Origin: Psychroserpens ponticola | Lineage (GTDB): Bacteria; Bacteroidota; Bacteroidia; Flavobacteriales; Flavobacteriaceae | Length of the DNA: 64,000 nt | Assembly: GCF_023556315.2 (NCBI RefSeq) | Contig: NZ_CP116221.1 | Location: 1,251,001-1,315,000 of the forward strand | Reading direction: 5' to 3' | Shown here: positions 50,424 through 59,914 of the stretch, in pieces | Layout of the letters: each line of letters starts with the position of its first letter | Position numbering within the stretch: the stretch's first letter is position 1 | The notes under the pieces: model-generated | What the model saw: the letters and a program-made list of their open reading frames with translations, nothing else | Databases searched by the model: none | Told to the model about the DNA's origin: nothing | Position numbers and translations under genes: made by a program

Positions 50424-50943
50424 CTTCAATTGATTGATTATCATTTAAGGCTTGTGCAAGAACAATCCATCTGTTCGTGTCATCTTCATCAAGTAATATA
50501 TTAACTGCTTTAAAAATTGTTTTATAACCACAAGCACGAGAAACATAAACTGTTTCAGTAATATAATTTATTGTAATGATATCTACGTTACCGGTTTCAA
50601 AATCATCATCTTCATCATCAGGAGTTCCATTATCATTTATGGCGTAGTTTTTAATAAAACGAAATTGGGTTGAGTTTTCATTCGTTTTAAGTGGTAATTC
50701 TACTGCGCTTACACTAGTAGTGCCTCCTATATAATCAGAAAGCGGCTCATCATTATCGATACCTTGAATAAATAACTTAGGAACATTTTTAGTAGTCTCC
50801 TGATTAGAAATGTCAAAAAACTTCAATAACAATCGAGGTGTTGTTGGTACATCTTCTGGACAAATATCATCACGCTCACAAGTGCATACAGTAAGGAGTA
50901 ATATAACTGCTAGACTAATTTTTTTTATGATGTTTAATTTCAA
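50389..50943 (-). CDS. DUF6452-type lipoprotein
   Basis: 184 residues. The N-terminus MKLNIIKKISLAVILLLTVC then TCERDD has a lipobox-like LTVC/VCTC ending, predicting an acylated outer-membrane lipoprotein. The mature part has Cys-rich start (CERDDICPEDVPTTPRL), then beta-strand pattern (LLLKFFDISNQE, VDIITINYITETVYVSRACGY). Probably works with the barrel protein encoded by the overlapping downstream gene. No known biochemical role. Confidence 0.8.
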   Translation of the reverse strand: MKLNIIKKISLAVILLLTVCTCERDDICPEDVPTTPRLLLKFFDISNQETTKNVPKLFIQGIDNDEPLSDYIGGTTSVSAVELPLKTNENSTQFRFIKNYAINDNGTPDDEDDDFETGNVDIITINYITETVYVSRACGYKTIFKAVNILLDEDDTNRWIVLAQALNDNQSIEDETTTHFNFFH

Positions 50944-50961
50944 GATTATTTGATTTATGTA

Positions 50962-52374
50962 TTAGTGTTTTTCCAAAAGTACAACATTTTCAACATGATG
51001 CGTTTGAGGAAACATATCTACAGCCTGTGTTTTCGTTATTTTATAAATATCTTTCATTAATGCTAAATCTCTTGCTTGAGTAGCGCTATTGCAACTTACA
51101 TATACTACTTTCTCTGGAGCAATATTTAAAATCTGCTGTACAACATCTTTATGCATGCCATCACGAGGAGGATCTGTAATAATAACGTCTGGCTGACCAT
51201 TTTTATTTATGAATTCTGTATTGAATACATTTTTCATATCGCCAACATAAAAGTCAACGTTATCAATGGCATTTAATTGTGCATTTTCTTTTGCAGCTTT
51301 AATGGCATCTGGAACAGCTTCAACACCAACAACAAATTTTGCTTGTTTTGCAACAAACTGAGCAATGGTTCCTGTACCTGTATATAAATCATAAACAAGT
51401 TCGTCACCTTTTAATCCTGCAAAATCACGAGTAATTTTATATAACTCGTAAGCCTGATCAGAATTGGTTTGATAAAATGATTTGGCATTTATTTTAAAAC
51501 GTAAGCCTTCCATTTCTTCAAAAATATGATCGTTGCCTTTGTAGCAAATTACATCTTGGTCATAAATAGTGTCGTTAGCTTTACCATTAATGATGTATTG
51601 CAAAGACGTAATCTGCGGAAAAGTTTCAGCAATATAATCTAAAAGCAGAATGCGTTTTTTTTCATCGTCTTTAAAAAACTGAATGACAATCATCAAATCA
51701 CCTGTAGATGATGTTCTAACCATCATTGTACGAAGAAGACCAGTTTGTTGTCTTGTATTAAAAAACGCTAATCCGTTTTCAATAGAAAAGTCACGAACAG
51801 CATTTCTAATCGCATTTGAAGGATCTGCTTGAAGCCAACATTTGTTGATGTCAAGGATTTTGTCCCACATTCCTGGAATGTGAAATCCTAAAGCATTTCT
51901 ATCTCCTAAATCTTTATCAGAATCGACCTCTTCTTGAGTCAACCATCTAGAATCACTAAACGAGAATTCCATTTTGTTTCTATAAAAATAGTGTTCAGTT
52001 GATCCTAAAATAGGAGTGATTATAGGTAATTCTAAATGACCAATTCTAACAAGGTTGTTAGTCACTTCTTTTTGTTTGAACTCTAATTGAAACTTGTAAT
52101 CCATGTGTTGCCATTTACAGCCACCACAAACACCAAAATGTTCGCATTTAGGTTCTGTACGTTTATCAGATAAGGTGTGGAATTTTATGGCTTTGCCTTC
52201 ATAATACGATTTACGTTTCTTGAAGGTTTGTACATCTACAACATCTCCAGGTACAGCATTTGGTAGAAATACTACTCGTCCATCAGGAGCTTTAGCAACG
52301 GTTTTTCCTTTTGCTCCAGCATCAACCACTTCAATGTGCTCAAAAATTTGTCTTTTACTTTTACGTCTAGCCAT
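50962..52374 (-). CDS. rlmD: 23S rRNA (uracil1939-C5)-methyltransferase RlmD/RumA type
   Basis: 470 residues. N-terminal TRAM domain (about 10-65, GRVVFLPNAVPGDVVDVQTF), then a [4Fe-4S] cluster motif CEHFGVCGGCKWQHMDY, the AdoMet site VYDLYTGTGTIAQF and the catalytic segment DPPRDGMHKDVV with VVYVSCNSATQARD containing the nucleophilic Cys. It methylates U1939 (or U747-type sites) in 23S rRNA. A -7 box TATTTTTG ends 4 nt before the ATG, predicting a leaderless mRNA. Leads the DUF6452-DUF6048 operon. Confidence 0.95.
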   Translation of the reverse strand: MARRKSKRQIFEHIEVVDAGAKGKTVAKAPDGRVVFLPNAVPGDVVDVQTFKKRKSYYEGKAIKFHTLSDKRTEPKCEHFGVCGGCKWQHMDYKFQLEFKQKEVTNNLVRIGHLELPIITPILGSTEHYFYRNKMEFSFSDSRWLTQEEVDSDKDLGDRNALGFHIPGMWDKILDINKCWLQADPSNAIRNAVRDFSIENGLAFFNTRQQTGLLRTMMVRTSSTGDLMIVIQFFKDDEKKRILLLDYIAETFPQITSLQYIINGKANDTIYDQDVICYKGNDHIFEEMEGLRFKINAKSFYQTNSDQAYELYKITRDFAGLKGDELVYDLYTGTGTIAQFVAKQAKFVVGVEAVPDAIKAAKENAQLNAIDNVDFYVGDMKNVFNTEFINKNGQPDVIITDPPRDGMHKDVVQQILNIAPEKVVYVSCNSATQARDLALMKDIYKITKTQAVDMFPQTHHVENVVLLEKH

Positions 52375-52378
52375 AGAG

Positions 52379-52386
52379 CAAAAATA
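52379..52386 (-). promoter_or_regulatory. -7 box of rlmD, 4 nt before the start codon
   Basis: Minus strand TATTTTTG, then CTCT and ATG. Initiation would fall at the start codon. Confidence 0.5.
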
Positions 52387-52481
52387 ACAATAGCCATAAA
52401 TAAAAATGTAAGTAAATAGGATTATCTTTAAAAAACTTCAAAATAAAATGAACCTTTTTATAAGTTCAGCGTCCTTAGAGT

Positions 52482-52988
52482 ATGAGAGTTATTAACAGTC
52501 ATAAACGAAAACTTAATCAGCCTATAAAAAAGGTGTCTGAGTTATTTAAAACCTTAGCTACTAAAAATGATAAGATTTGGCCTTCTAATAATTGGCCTGC
52601 GATGCGCTTTAAAGATGGTTTGAGCTTAGGAAGTCAAGGAGGTCATGGTCGAATTCGCTATACAATTATTGCTTTTGAAGCTGGAAAACACATTAAATTC
52701 AAATTTACAAAACCAGAAGGGTTTAATGGAACACATGAATTAAATATTATAACCATTTCTGATCATACTTCGGAAATTAATCACATCATAAAAATGAAAA
52801 CAAATTTCAAAGCGACCTTTTTATGGGTGTTTATAATTCGTTGGTTGCATGATGCTTTAATTGAAGAGGCTTTTGATACTGTAGAGAATTACTTTTCCGA
52901 AGAAAAAAAAGTACCGAAATACAATTTTTGGGTCAACTATTTAAGAGGTTTTTACAAACGCAAGTCGTTTCAAGCAAAACAGGCATAG
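52482..52988 (+). CDS. SRPBCC (START-like) family protein
   Basis: 168 residues. The sequence follows the helix-grip pattern of SRPBCC proteins: an N-terminal strand (INSHKRKLNQPIKKVSELF), a central beta-sheet (GRIRYTIIAFEAGKHIKFKF, THELNIITISDHTSEINHII) and a long C-terminal helix (FIIRWLHDALIEEAFDTVEN). Ligand and role unknown. Its stop codon is immediately followed by the TTG start of the ECF sigma gene, so the three-gene set SRPBCC-sigma-DUF6768 is one operon. Confidence 0.8.
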   Translation: MRVINSHKRKLNQPIKKVSELFKTLATKNDKIWPSNNWPAMRFKDGLSLGSQGGHGRIRYTIIAFEAGKHIKFKFTKPEGFNGTHELNIITISDHTSEINHIIKMKTNFKATFLWVFIIRWLHDALIEEAFDTVENYFSEEKKVPKYNFWVNYLRGFYKRKSFQAKQA

Positions 52989-53540
52989 TTGAAAAAAGAT
53001 AGTCATATAGATGCAAAACTCGTAACAGCATATCAAGCTGGAGATCAAAGTGCAATAGCAGAATTGGTGAAGCGTTGGCATCTGATATTTTGTACTAAGG
53101 CCTTTTGGATCGTTAAAGATGCTGATTTATCTAAGGATATAGCGCAAGACAGTTGGCAAACTATTATGGATAAACTCCATACGCTACAAAAACCTTCAAG
53201 TTTTAAAAGTTGGGCTTTACGAATTGTGTATTCTAAATCACTAGATGTTTTGAGAGAATTGAGTCGAAAACGCATTCAAGAAACCGAATTCAAAATGTTG
53301 CAAGTGTCTTTTGTTGAAGACGATAAAGAAAACACAGAACTCAAAGACATGCTTTTAAAAGCGATCAAGCATTTACCAAAACAGCAACAAATAGTTTTAA
53401 GATTATTTTACACTGAATCGTATTCATTAAAAGAAATCAGTACGCTTTTAAACATATCTATAGGAACTACAAAATCAAGATTGTTTCATGCTAGAGAGAA
53501 ACTTAAATTAATACTTAAAAACAAAAATTATGAAAACTAA
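52989..53540 (+). CDS. ECF-type RNA polymerase sigma factor
   Basis: 183 residues from a TTG start directly after the upstream stop. Region 2: AYQAGDQSAIAELVKRW and DLSKDIAQDSWQTIMDKLH; region 4: HLPKQQQIVLRLFYTESYSL, KEISTLLNISIGTTKSRLFH. No region 3, as in ECF sigma factors. Its 3' end overlaps by 11 nt the gene for a membrane DUF6768 protein that is a candidate anti-sigma. Regulon not known; the operon could be autoregulated. Confidence 0.94.
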   Translation: MKKDSHIDAKLVTAYQAGDQSAIAELVKRWHLIFCTKAFWIVKDADLSKDIAQDSWQTIMDKLHTLQKPSSFKSWALRIVYSKSLDVLRELSRKRIQETEFKMLQVSFVEDDKENTELKDMLLKAIKHLPKQQQIVLRLFYTESYSLKEISTLLNISIGTTKSRLFHAREKLKLILKNKNYEN

Positions 53541-53916
53541 TAAGGAAGATATCGATCAATTAATTAAAGACACATTAACACAAGAAGAAGCTAAATTCTA
53601 TGACAAATTAGAAGAACAAGATGTTCTAGGAATGATAGGAGGTTTGTTCACTGGTAAGAACAGGTGGATTAATATTCTTATGAATATCATGACCATAATA
53701 TTCTTTGGGTTATTTATCTATAGTGTAGTCAACTTCTTTGATACAACTGAAACGAAAGAACTTATAAAATGGGGAATTGGAAGTCTCGTATTTCTAATTG
53801 GTGTGAGTATGCTTAAGATATTTGCTTGGATGCAAATGGATAAAAATGCGATACTAAGAGAAATGAAGCGTTTAGAATTGCAAGTGTCATCATTATCTGG
53901 AAAAATTTCGGAATAA
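53530..53916 (+). CDS. DUF6768-type membrane protein, candidate anti-sigma factor
   Basis: 128 residues. A helical acidic N-terminus (EDIDQLIKDTLTQEEAKFYD), an amphipathic stretch (GLFTGKNRWINILMN), then two transmembrane helices (IIFFGLFIYSVVNFF and GIGSLVFLIGVSMLKIFAW) and a C-terminal coiled-coil-like helix (ILREMKRLELQVSSLSGK). The 11-nt overlap with the ECF sigma gene implies stoichiometric expression. Anti-sigma function is inferred from position and topology; no classical ASD motif is visible. Confidence 0.82.
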   Translation: MKTNKEDIDQLIKDTLTQEEAKFYDKLEEQDVLGMIGGLFTGKNRWINILMNIMTIIFFGLFIYSVVNFFDTTETKELIKWGIGSLVFLIGVSMLKIFAWMQMDKNAILREMKRLELQVSSLSGKISE

Positions 53917-54043
53917 GATTTTAAAGTATTAATTTGCAACTCTTAGGGATGATTTCTTTCCCACGCTGAATTTTCGGACTCTTCGAAAGGATAAAGGTAG
54001 ATAAGGAATGGATATTTTATTCATTTATTAAATTATTTTTAAA

Positions 54044-55288
54044 ATGGCTGTTTTAGACCAATTAACTTCGCAACAAGCGATCGATTTAGAAAACAAGTAT
54101 GGTGCACACAATTACCATCCATTACCAGTAGTACTGAGTAGAGGAGAAGGTGTGTATGTTTGGGATGTAGAAGGTAAGAAATATTACGATTTTCTATCTG
54201 CTTATTCTGCAGTAAACCAAGGGCATTGTCATCCGAAAATTGTCAATGCAATGACAGCTCAAGCGCAAACCTTGAGTTTGACCTCAAGAGCATTTTATAA
54301 TGATGTGCTTGGAAAATATGAGAAATTTGCTTCAGAGTATTTCAACTTTGATAAGTTATTACCAATGAATACAGGTGCAGAAGCTGTTGAAACCGCTTTA
54401 AAAATTTGCCGTAAATGGGCTTATGAAGTAAAAGGAATTGATGAAAATAAAGCAGAAATCATCGTTTGTGAGAATAATTTCCACGGAAGAACAACAACAA
54501 TCATTTCGTTTAGTAATGATCCTGTTGCTAGAAAAAACTTCGGACCATATACAGACGGATTTATAAAAATTGAATACGATAACCTTAAAGCTTTAGAAAC
54601 TGCTTTAGAGAAAAATTCTAATGTAGCTGGATTTTTAGTAGAACCAATTCAAGGGGAAGCTGGTGTATATGTTCCAAGCGAAGGTTATTTAACTCAAGCT
54701 AGGGCTTTGTGTGAAAAACATAACGTATTGTTTATCGCTGACGAAGTGCAAACTGGAATAGCAAGAACAGGTAAGTTATTAGCTGTAGATCATGAAAATG
54801 TAAAGCCAGATATTTTAATTCTAGGTAAAGCATTATCAGGAGGCGCTTATCCTGTAAGTGCTGTATTAGCCAATGATCCAATTATGAATGTAATAAGGCC
54901 TGGTAATCATGGAAGTACATTTGGAGGTAATCCAATTGCAGCAGCAGTTGCTATTGCTGCTCTTGAAGTTGTAAAAGATGAAGATTTAGCTGAAAATGCT
55001 TTTCAATTGGGAGAATTATTCCGAAGTGAATTGAATAAGTTCATAGAAACAAGCTCTATTGTAAATCAAGTAAGAGGTAAAGGCTTATTAAATGCTATTT
55101 TAATTAATGATGATGAAGAGAGTGATACTGCTTGGAATATCTGTTTGGCATTGCGTGATAATGGTTTGCTAGCAAAACCTACACATGGAAATATTATCCG
55201 TTTTGCTCCACCATTAGTAATGAATAAAGAGCAATTACTAGATTGTGTTTCTATTATTACAAAGACTTTAAAAGAATTTGAAATTTAG
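54044..55288 (+). CDS. rocD: Ornithine--oxo-acid transaminase
   Basis: 414 residues. PLP class III aminotransferase: [20 protein letters not shown] at the start, [50 protein letters not shown] and the PLP Lys in [18 protein letters not shown], then [14 protein letters not shown]. The YHPLPVV segment and length favour ornithine aminotransferase over acetylornithine enzymes. It converts ornithine and 2-oxoglutarate to glutamate semialdehyde, linking arginine degradation and proline synthesis. Single gene with terminator. Confidence 0.95.
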   Translation: MAVLDQLTSQQAIDLENKYGAHNYHPLPVVLSRGEGVYVWDVEGKKYYDFLSAYSAVNQGHCHPKIVNAMTAQAQTLSLTSRAFYNDVLGKYEKFASEYFNFDKLLPMNTGAEAVETALKICRKWAYEVKGIDENKAEIIVCENNFHGRTTTIISFSNDPVARKNFGPYTDGFIKIEYDNLKALETALEKNSNVAGFLVEPIQGEAGVYVPSEGYLTQARALCEKHNVLFIADEVQTGIARTGKLLAVDHENVKPDILILGKALSGGAYPVSAVLANDPIMNVIRPGNHGSTFGGNPIAAAVAIAALEVVKDEDLAENAFQLGELFRSELNKFIETSSIVNQVRGKGLLNAILINDDEESDTAWNICLALRDNGLLAKPTHGNIIRFAPPLVMNKEQLLDCVSIITKTLKEFEI

Positions 55289-55304
55289 AGCTTTATATAT
55301 GCTA

Positions 55305-55342
55305 TAAAAAAAACCTCAATATTATGTATTGAGGTTTTTTTT
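55305..55342. terminator. Bidirectional terminator after rocD
   Basis: A near-perfect stem with A-run/T-run flanks around CCTCAATA (arm ends near 55322) and TATTGAGG; suits both rocD and the convergent CCC-motif gene. Confidence 0.85.
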
Positions 55343-55362
55343 ATTTAGAAGTTGATCAATTT

Positions 55363-55707
55363 TTATTGATCAAACATTTCTCTCATTCTTTCTTGCATTA
55401 ATTCTTGGTCTTGCAAAGCCTCCCAACCAAACGTCATTACTGCCCATAATGTGAATAATAAGTATAAAACACTTAAAATTAATCCTATAATGGCTAAGAT
55501 CTTTCCAGTCTTTACATTTTTAAAACCAGTATATAAATCAGGATTTTCAGCATAAATTTTAGTCGCTTTTTTTGCTAGTACTATTGTAACAATACCTAGT
55601 ATTAATCCTACAATACCATAGCAACAACAGGTTACTATAGATAGAATACCTAGTACTAAAATTAATGTTGAATTTTGTAATTGTTCTTGAGTTTGATTGT
55701 TTTCCAT
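55363..55707 (-). CDS. CCC-motif membrane protein
   Basis: 114 residues from the ATG at 55707 (MENNQTQEQLQNSTL); a GTG/ATG further upstream would overlap the DUF2752 gene. Two or three membrane helices: LILVLGILSIVTCCCYGIVG (with the CCC motif at the centre), LILGIVTIVLAKKATKIY and LAIIGLILSVLYLLFTLWAV. The name is purely descriptive and the role unknown. It follows the DUF2752 gene by 10 nt, a pairing repeated in Flavobacteriaceae. Confidence 0.85.
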   Translation of the reverse strand: MENNQTQEQLQNSTLILVLGILSIVTCCCYGIVGLILGIVTIVLAKKATKIYAENPDLYTGFKNVKTGKILAIIGLILSVLYLLFTLWAVMTFGWEALQDQELMQERMREMFDQ

Positions 55708-55717
55708 GTGATATGTT

Positions 55718-56005
55718 TTAGTTGAAAAAGGTTTTGTATATAAAATTACCAAGTATTATTATGGCATTTAGCACTGCCAAAATAACAATAATTTTATAAG
55801 CATGTTTAAAATTTCTAAAGTTATTTAATATAATGAAGCCAATTAAAGCAATTAAACTATATATCGCAGGATACATGTAAAAGGCAGCAATTAAATCGCC
55901 TTGAAATATGAGTGCTACAGAACGTTGCATCCCACAACCCATACAGTCTAAGCCGAAGAGTTTCTTATTTAAACAAGGTAGCATGTACTCTTCTGGAGAA
56001 GACAT
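55718..56005 (-). CDS. DUF2752 domain-containing membrane protein
   Basis: 95 residues. The signature CMGCGMQRSVALIFQGDLIAA (about 21-41; C, C, R and the following helix) identifies DUF2752. Two further transmembrane helices follow (YSLIALIGFIILNNF, IIVILAVLNAIIILGNFIY). No function established; the CxxC might bind a metal. In operon with the CCC-motif gene, and 51 nt downstream of the T9SS protein gene on the same strand. Confidence 0.88.
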   Translation of the reverse strand: MSSPEEYMLPCLNKKLFGLDCMGCGMQRSVALIFQGDLIAAFYMYPAIYSLIALIGFIILNNFRNFKHAYKIIVILAVLNAIIILGNFIYKTFFN

Positions 56006-56055
56006 AAGTTTTCAATTGGTATTCAAAAATAATAAAATTATGAAAACGAAAACGC

Positions 56056-57930
56056 TTACTTGTTTTTTATTATCAATTTTTTGGAAAGTGTTTCATTATT
56101 ATTTAAACCAATAACAGTTACATAAACTCCATCACTAAAATTAGTTGTAGAAAAGTGATACATGTCTTTGTTATCTAAATCTATAGCATTGAGAACCTGT
56201 TTCCCTGAAACATCAAAAAGGGATACATTATTAATATGTAAACTATTTGGGTTCTTAATCGTTAATAGAGAATTGTTGTTATCTTGAAATATTATGAAAT
56301 CTGAAATTGTAATTTCTTCATTACTTAGTGTGTTTTCATTATTAAAAGTAACTTCAAAACGACTGTCATATATGCCTTCCGCTAAAGAAATATTAAAACT
56401 TCCATTTTTGATATCTGTATATGTGTTTGCTACATTATCATAGATATAGACTTGTATTGAATCATCAACATCTGTAAGTTCGTTTATTGTAATACTAAAT
56501 GTAGAGGCTTGTGTAGAAGCCTTAAATACTATTGGAATTCTTGCATCTTGCTCATATGCCAAAGATTTAATAACTAGTTTATGGTCTTCGATTAAAAAAT
56601 ATACATCATCACTTAATTGAGAAATGTTTTTACCATCACAAAATTTATTATAGCTTAAATCTGTATTGTCCCTAAAGGCAATTACACTTTCTTTATAATA
56701 TAAATCATTAACCTTTGTGTGAATTCTTATTTCAGGAACTATAGTTGGATGGTTTATTATATCCATATAATCTAATCCGTTATGAGACATCGCAATAACT
56801 TCTTCTCCTTGAGAATTTTGTCTAGCAAAGATAGAACCAGTACCAGATACGGTTGAATCTTCAGGTAAATACACTCTCATAGAATTATTAAGTGTGATAA
56901 CGCCTCCTGCAGCAACACCAGCATTATCAACACTGGTTACAACAAAACCTTGACCTATAGAAGCAAAGCGTCTAGCAAAGTTAGGTTGGTAATTTGGACT
57001 TAAACCAGAAGTAGCACCATTATCTCCTCCATCACCATCATAGCTTCCAAAAGTCACTCTTGTGTATGTGCCATGATCGTTTAAATCTCCTAAAGGTCCT
57101 GGAGCATAAACGGCATATCCACCTTCATAAGTTTGTAAAAAATGAGAGCCTGTGTTTTTTTGTTCCCAAAAATAAATATTGCCATCTAATCTAGCTGCGT
57201 TATTTGGAACATTTGCAAATATCAATTTGAGGTCTAATGCAGAAGGGTAAGGATTACCTGTTAAAGTATTTACTTGTTCATCTAATCCTGAATTAGAATC
57301 TGCATCAGTTCCATTAAATAAACAATTAAAAGTAATATCACCATTATTAGGACGACCTCTAAAGTCTAATGTATTGTTTGTATTCGGACTTCCTTTTGTT
57401 GTAAATCCATAACCAGGATTTACATTTCCAGAATTAAAAATTTGATTCCAACCGTTATAGCCACCAGCAGATTCTAAAGACCACATCCAGTAATTTGAAA
57501 GTTCAGTTACAGTGCCATTATACGCTGAGGTAAAACTATATGCTGTAGAAATTACATTTGCCAAATCAGTATCATCATCTGGGTCATGTATGTTTGTTCC
57601 GTTAAAAGCAACATTTGAACCAGTAGCTCCATCTACGCCTACACCAACAGGACTACACCAATAATTATATTCATAGATGCCTTTTGTTTGTTTTTGATAA
57701 ACAGAAAGTTCACCAGCGTCTGAATTTTTTATGTTTGTATTTTGTAATAATTGAGCGTCTCCTCGCAAATAAAAGTTAGAAGTAGGTGTTTCAAGTCGGA
57801 TATCATCATTTACAAAAACAACGACATCTTTTGCGTAAATAAAGCTATCGTTATCGACATAGAGATCTACTTGTGCAAAAGTAAAATTCGAAATAAAAAC
57901 TGTGATTATGATGGAGTAGAAGTTTTTCAT
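56056..57930 (-). CDS. Large secreted surface protein with T9SS sorting domain
   Basis: 624 residues. Signal peptide 1-19 (ending TFAQ), a long Asn/Asp/Gly-rich extracellular region without a known catalytic motif, containing YWCSPVGVGVDGATGSNVAF near 75 and NTLTGNPYPSALDLKLIF near 217, which recur in surface proteins of this phylum. The last 80 residues form a type A sorting domain (SLHINNVSLFDVSGKQVLNA, then FSDGVYVTVIG and KKLIIKNK). It is probably secreted through the type IX system and attached to the surface. Adhesin-like role is a guess. Confidence 0.88.
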   Translation of the reverse strand: MKNFYSIIITVFISNFTFAQVDLYVDNDSFIYAKDVVVFVNDDIRLETPTSNFYLRGDAQLLQNTNIKNSDAGELSVYQKQTKGIYEYNYWCSPVGVGVDGATGSNVAFNGTNIHDPDDDTDLANVISTAYSFTSAYNGTVTELSNYWMWSLESAGGYNGWNQIFNSGNVNPGYGFTTKGSPNTNNTLDFRGRPNNGDITFNCLFNGTDADSNSGLDEQVNTLTGNPYPSALDLKLIFANVPNNAARLDGNIYFWEQKNTGSHFLQTYEGGYAVYAPGPLGDLNDHGTYTRVTFGSYDGDGGDNGATSGLSPNYQPNFARRFASIGQGFVVTSVDNAGVAAGGVITLNNSMRVYLPEDSTVSGTGSIFARQNSQGEEVIAMSHNGLDYMDIINHPTIVPEIRIHTKVNDLYYKESVIAFRDNTDLSYNKFCDGKNISQLSDDVYFLIEDHKLVIKSLAYEQDARIPIVFKASTQASTFSITINELTDVDDSIQVYIYDNVANTYTDIKNGSFNISLAEGIYDSRFEVTFNNENTLSNEEITISDFIIFQDNNNSLLTIKNPNSLHINNVSLFDVSGKQVLNAIDLDNKDMYHFSTTNFSDGVYVTVIGLNNNETLSKKLIIKNK

Positions 57931-58070
57931 TATGAATTAAATTGGTTTGTAATGACTTAGATTTTAAAGTAATGCATAAATGTACCAATTTTTTTTATAA
58001 TAACTATCTGACTTTTAGTGATAATAGTGTAATTTCGATAAATTGTAGTTTATAACGCTAAAAAATCAAA

Positions 58071-58283
58071 ATGTCAAGAGTAATAAGTTATATTTTAATA
58101 TTAACTGGCGCAATTATAGCCATTTACGCTCAAGCTGGAGAGCAACAAAATCAATACGTCTTAATTGGAGGAATCATGGTTTTAATGTTGGGTATTTATA
58201 GAGTTTCTAGAAATATTCCCAGTAAAAAAGATCAAGAAACTAATCAACAAGATGAAAACATTCAAAATAAAACTAAGTCATGA
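58071..58283 (+). CDS. Small membrane protein, 70 residues
   Basis: Two hydrophobic helices (VISYILILTGAIIAIYAQAG and YVLIGGIMVLMLGIYRV) separated by a short turn, and a polar Gln/Asn/Lys tail. Its last 4 nt overlap the start of the Smr-domain gene (ATGA), so it is translationally coupled to it. No recognised family. Similar small double-helix proteins precede Smr genes in related genomes as far as I remember. Confidence 0.75.
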   Translation: MSRVISYILILTGAIIAIYAQAGEQQNQYVLIGGIMVLMLGIYRVSRNIPSKKDQETNQQDENIQNKTKS

Positions 58284-58831
58284 GTTTTCAAATTGGAGAT
58301 GAGGTTACAGTATTAGATGATGATATCTCAGGTAAAGTTGTTACTGTAATACATGATAATGTTGGTGTTGAAACATCGGATGGTTTTGTTTTAGAATTTA
58401 GATCTAATGAACTGATCAAAAAGAAATCTTTTTCAAGTGATGTCTTTTCAAATGCTAGTATGCAAGATATTATCAAACAAAAAGAACAGCATTCTAATAA
58501 GAAATCCATAAAAACGAAGCCAAAGGAGCGTAATTTACCTACTATGGAAGTCGATTTGCATATCCATAAGTTGACCGATTCAAATAGACGAATGACAAAT
58601 TACGACATGCTCACATTGCAGTTAGATACTGCAAAACGACAATTAGAATTTGCGATGCGAAAACGCATTCAGAAAATGGTATTTATCCATGGTGTAGGAG
58701 AAGGTGTGCTTAAAATGGAGCTAGAAACGCTTTTCAGACGCTATGAGAATATTAAGCACTATGATGCTGACTTACAAAAATATGGTAATGGTGCAACTGA
58801 AGTCTATATCTTTCAGAATACAAATTCTTAA
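58280..58831 (+). CDS. Smr/MutS2-type domain protein with N-terminal KOW-like segment
   Basis: 183 residues. Residues 1-50 (FQIGDEVTVLDDDISGKVVT, then DGFVLEFRSNELIK) form a small KOW/DUF2027-like barrel. Residues about 90-180 are an Smr domain: MEVDLHIHKL (DLHxH) and MVFIHGVGEGVLKMELETLF (HGxG), motifs of nucleases that act on branched DNA or collided-ribosome mRNA. The linker is basic. The final 4 nt overlap the convergent lipoprotein gene. Function in recombination or translation quality control is inferred from the domain. Confidence 0.9.
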   Translation: MSFQIGDEVTVLDDDISGKVVTVIHDNVGVETSDGFVLEFRSNELIKKKSFSSDVFSNASMQDIIKQKEQHSNKKSIKTKPKERNLPTMEVDLHIHKLTDSNRRMTNYDMLTLQLDTAKRQLEFAMRKRIQKMVFIHGVGEGVLKMELETLFRRYENIKHYDADLQKYGNGATEVYIFQNTNS

Positions 58832-59778
58832 TTAAATACCGGACTTCCAGGTCTACTATCAACAGTAACATTAGTATCATTTAAGGTTCCAAAATTAAAT
58901 GTCTGTTGTGTAATTGAAGGTAAATTGATATTGTAAATAGTAACTGTTATTGTGTACAACATTCTAATTTCATGTGATCTAAAAGCTGTTGCAGGAACTG
59001 TTGTGGCAATTTGGTCATTTAAATAATCACTAAGTAATGGGAAGTTTTCGTCAGTTTTGTCATCCATAGGGTCGTTATTGATAATAAAGTTTTCTTCATC
59101 ACGTGTTAAAACACCATCGCCATCATCATCTGTATCAAGATAATCTGGTATCATATCTGGATTCATTGTGCTATTTGCATCTGTATTCTTAGGGTTTGTT
59201 GTAGGGTCGTTATCACCATCAAGGTTTTCTGTGTCAATTTCATCGATAGTTAACACATTGTCACCATCATCATCTTCATCTAGATAATCTGGAATTTCGT
59301 CACCATCTGTATCTGTTGGATTTGTTGCAGGATCATTATCGCCATCTAAGTTTTCATCTTCAAGATATGAAGGGATACCATCATTATCATCTTCTACTAA
59401 AACAGTTTTAATATTAACTTCGCCACCAATACTAACTTCATCACTCTCAATTTGAAGATTAGAAGGAGGTATGTCATTGCAGAAGAAATTGTTATTTGGC
59501 GTTCTTCCGTAAGACCTATAGTTAAAAACGTTAGTACCACCTAAAGGCAGAGTGGTTTCGTATTCAAAGTTGTCATCAACATCTAAAATTTCTTCTAAAG
59601 TTAAGTCTTCAAATAGGATGGATAAAGTTTCAGAAGTGTTCTCATTGATTTTATAAAACACTAATTCACCACACTGCTCGAATTCATCATCAAAATCTAA
59701 GGATACTAATATGATATCTCCATCGTCGCATGTAGTAAATAAAAAACCAAAACAAAATATATATAGAAATTTTCGCAT
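58828..59778 (-). CDS. Calcium-repeat-containing surface lipoprotein
   Basis: 316 residues from the ATG at 59778 (MRKFLYIFCFGFLFTTCDDG); a start four codons earlier is possible. FTTC is a lipobox, so the protein is likely acylated. The centre contains two tandem units of about 45 residues, each with ENLDGDNDPxTNP, IPDYLD and DDDGD.VLTxDE, thrombospondin-type-3-like calcium-binding loops rich in Asp. The N-terminal 120 residues are beta-rich with paired Cys. No catalytic motif; a surface or matrix structural role is likely. Confidence 0.82.
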   Translation of the reverse strand: MRKFLYIFCFGFLFTTCDDGDIILVSLDFDDEFEQCGELVFYKINENTSETLSILFEDLTLEEILDVDDNFEYETTLPLGGTNVFNYRSYGRTPNNNFFCNDIPPSNLQIESDEVSIGGEVNIKTVLVEDDNDGIPSYLEDENLDGDNDPATNPTDTDGDEIPDYLDEDDDGDNVLTIDEIDTENLDGDNDPTTNPKNTDANSTMNPDMIPDYLDTDDDGDGVLTRDEENFIINNDPMDDKTDENFPLLSDYLNDQIATTVPATAFRSHEIRMLYTITVTIYNINLPSITQQTFNFGTLNDTNVTVDSRPGSPVFN

Positions 59779-59914
59779 GCTGTAATTCATTAAGAAACAA
59801 AAATAGAGATTTGTAAATTTATAACGATACGATTAACAAATAATTTTGATTGGTGATTATCAGTTTTATTTACAGGAAGATTATTGCATCTTTGCACTAT
59901 TGTTTTACTAAAAT

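Noticed and set aside
53930-54043. Possible RNA gene in the spacer before rocD
   Set aside because: No cloverleaf, no perfect stem and no terminator; only short weak pairings around TTTTCGG and TCGAAAG.
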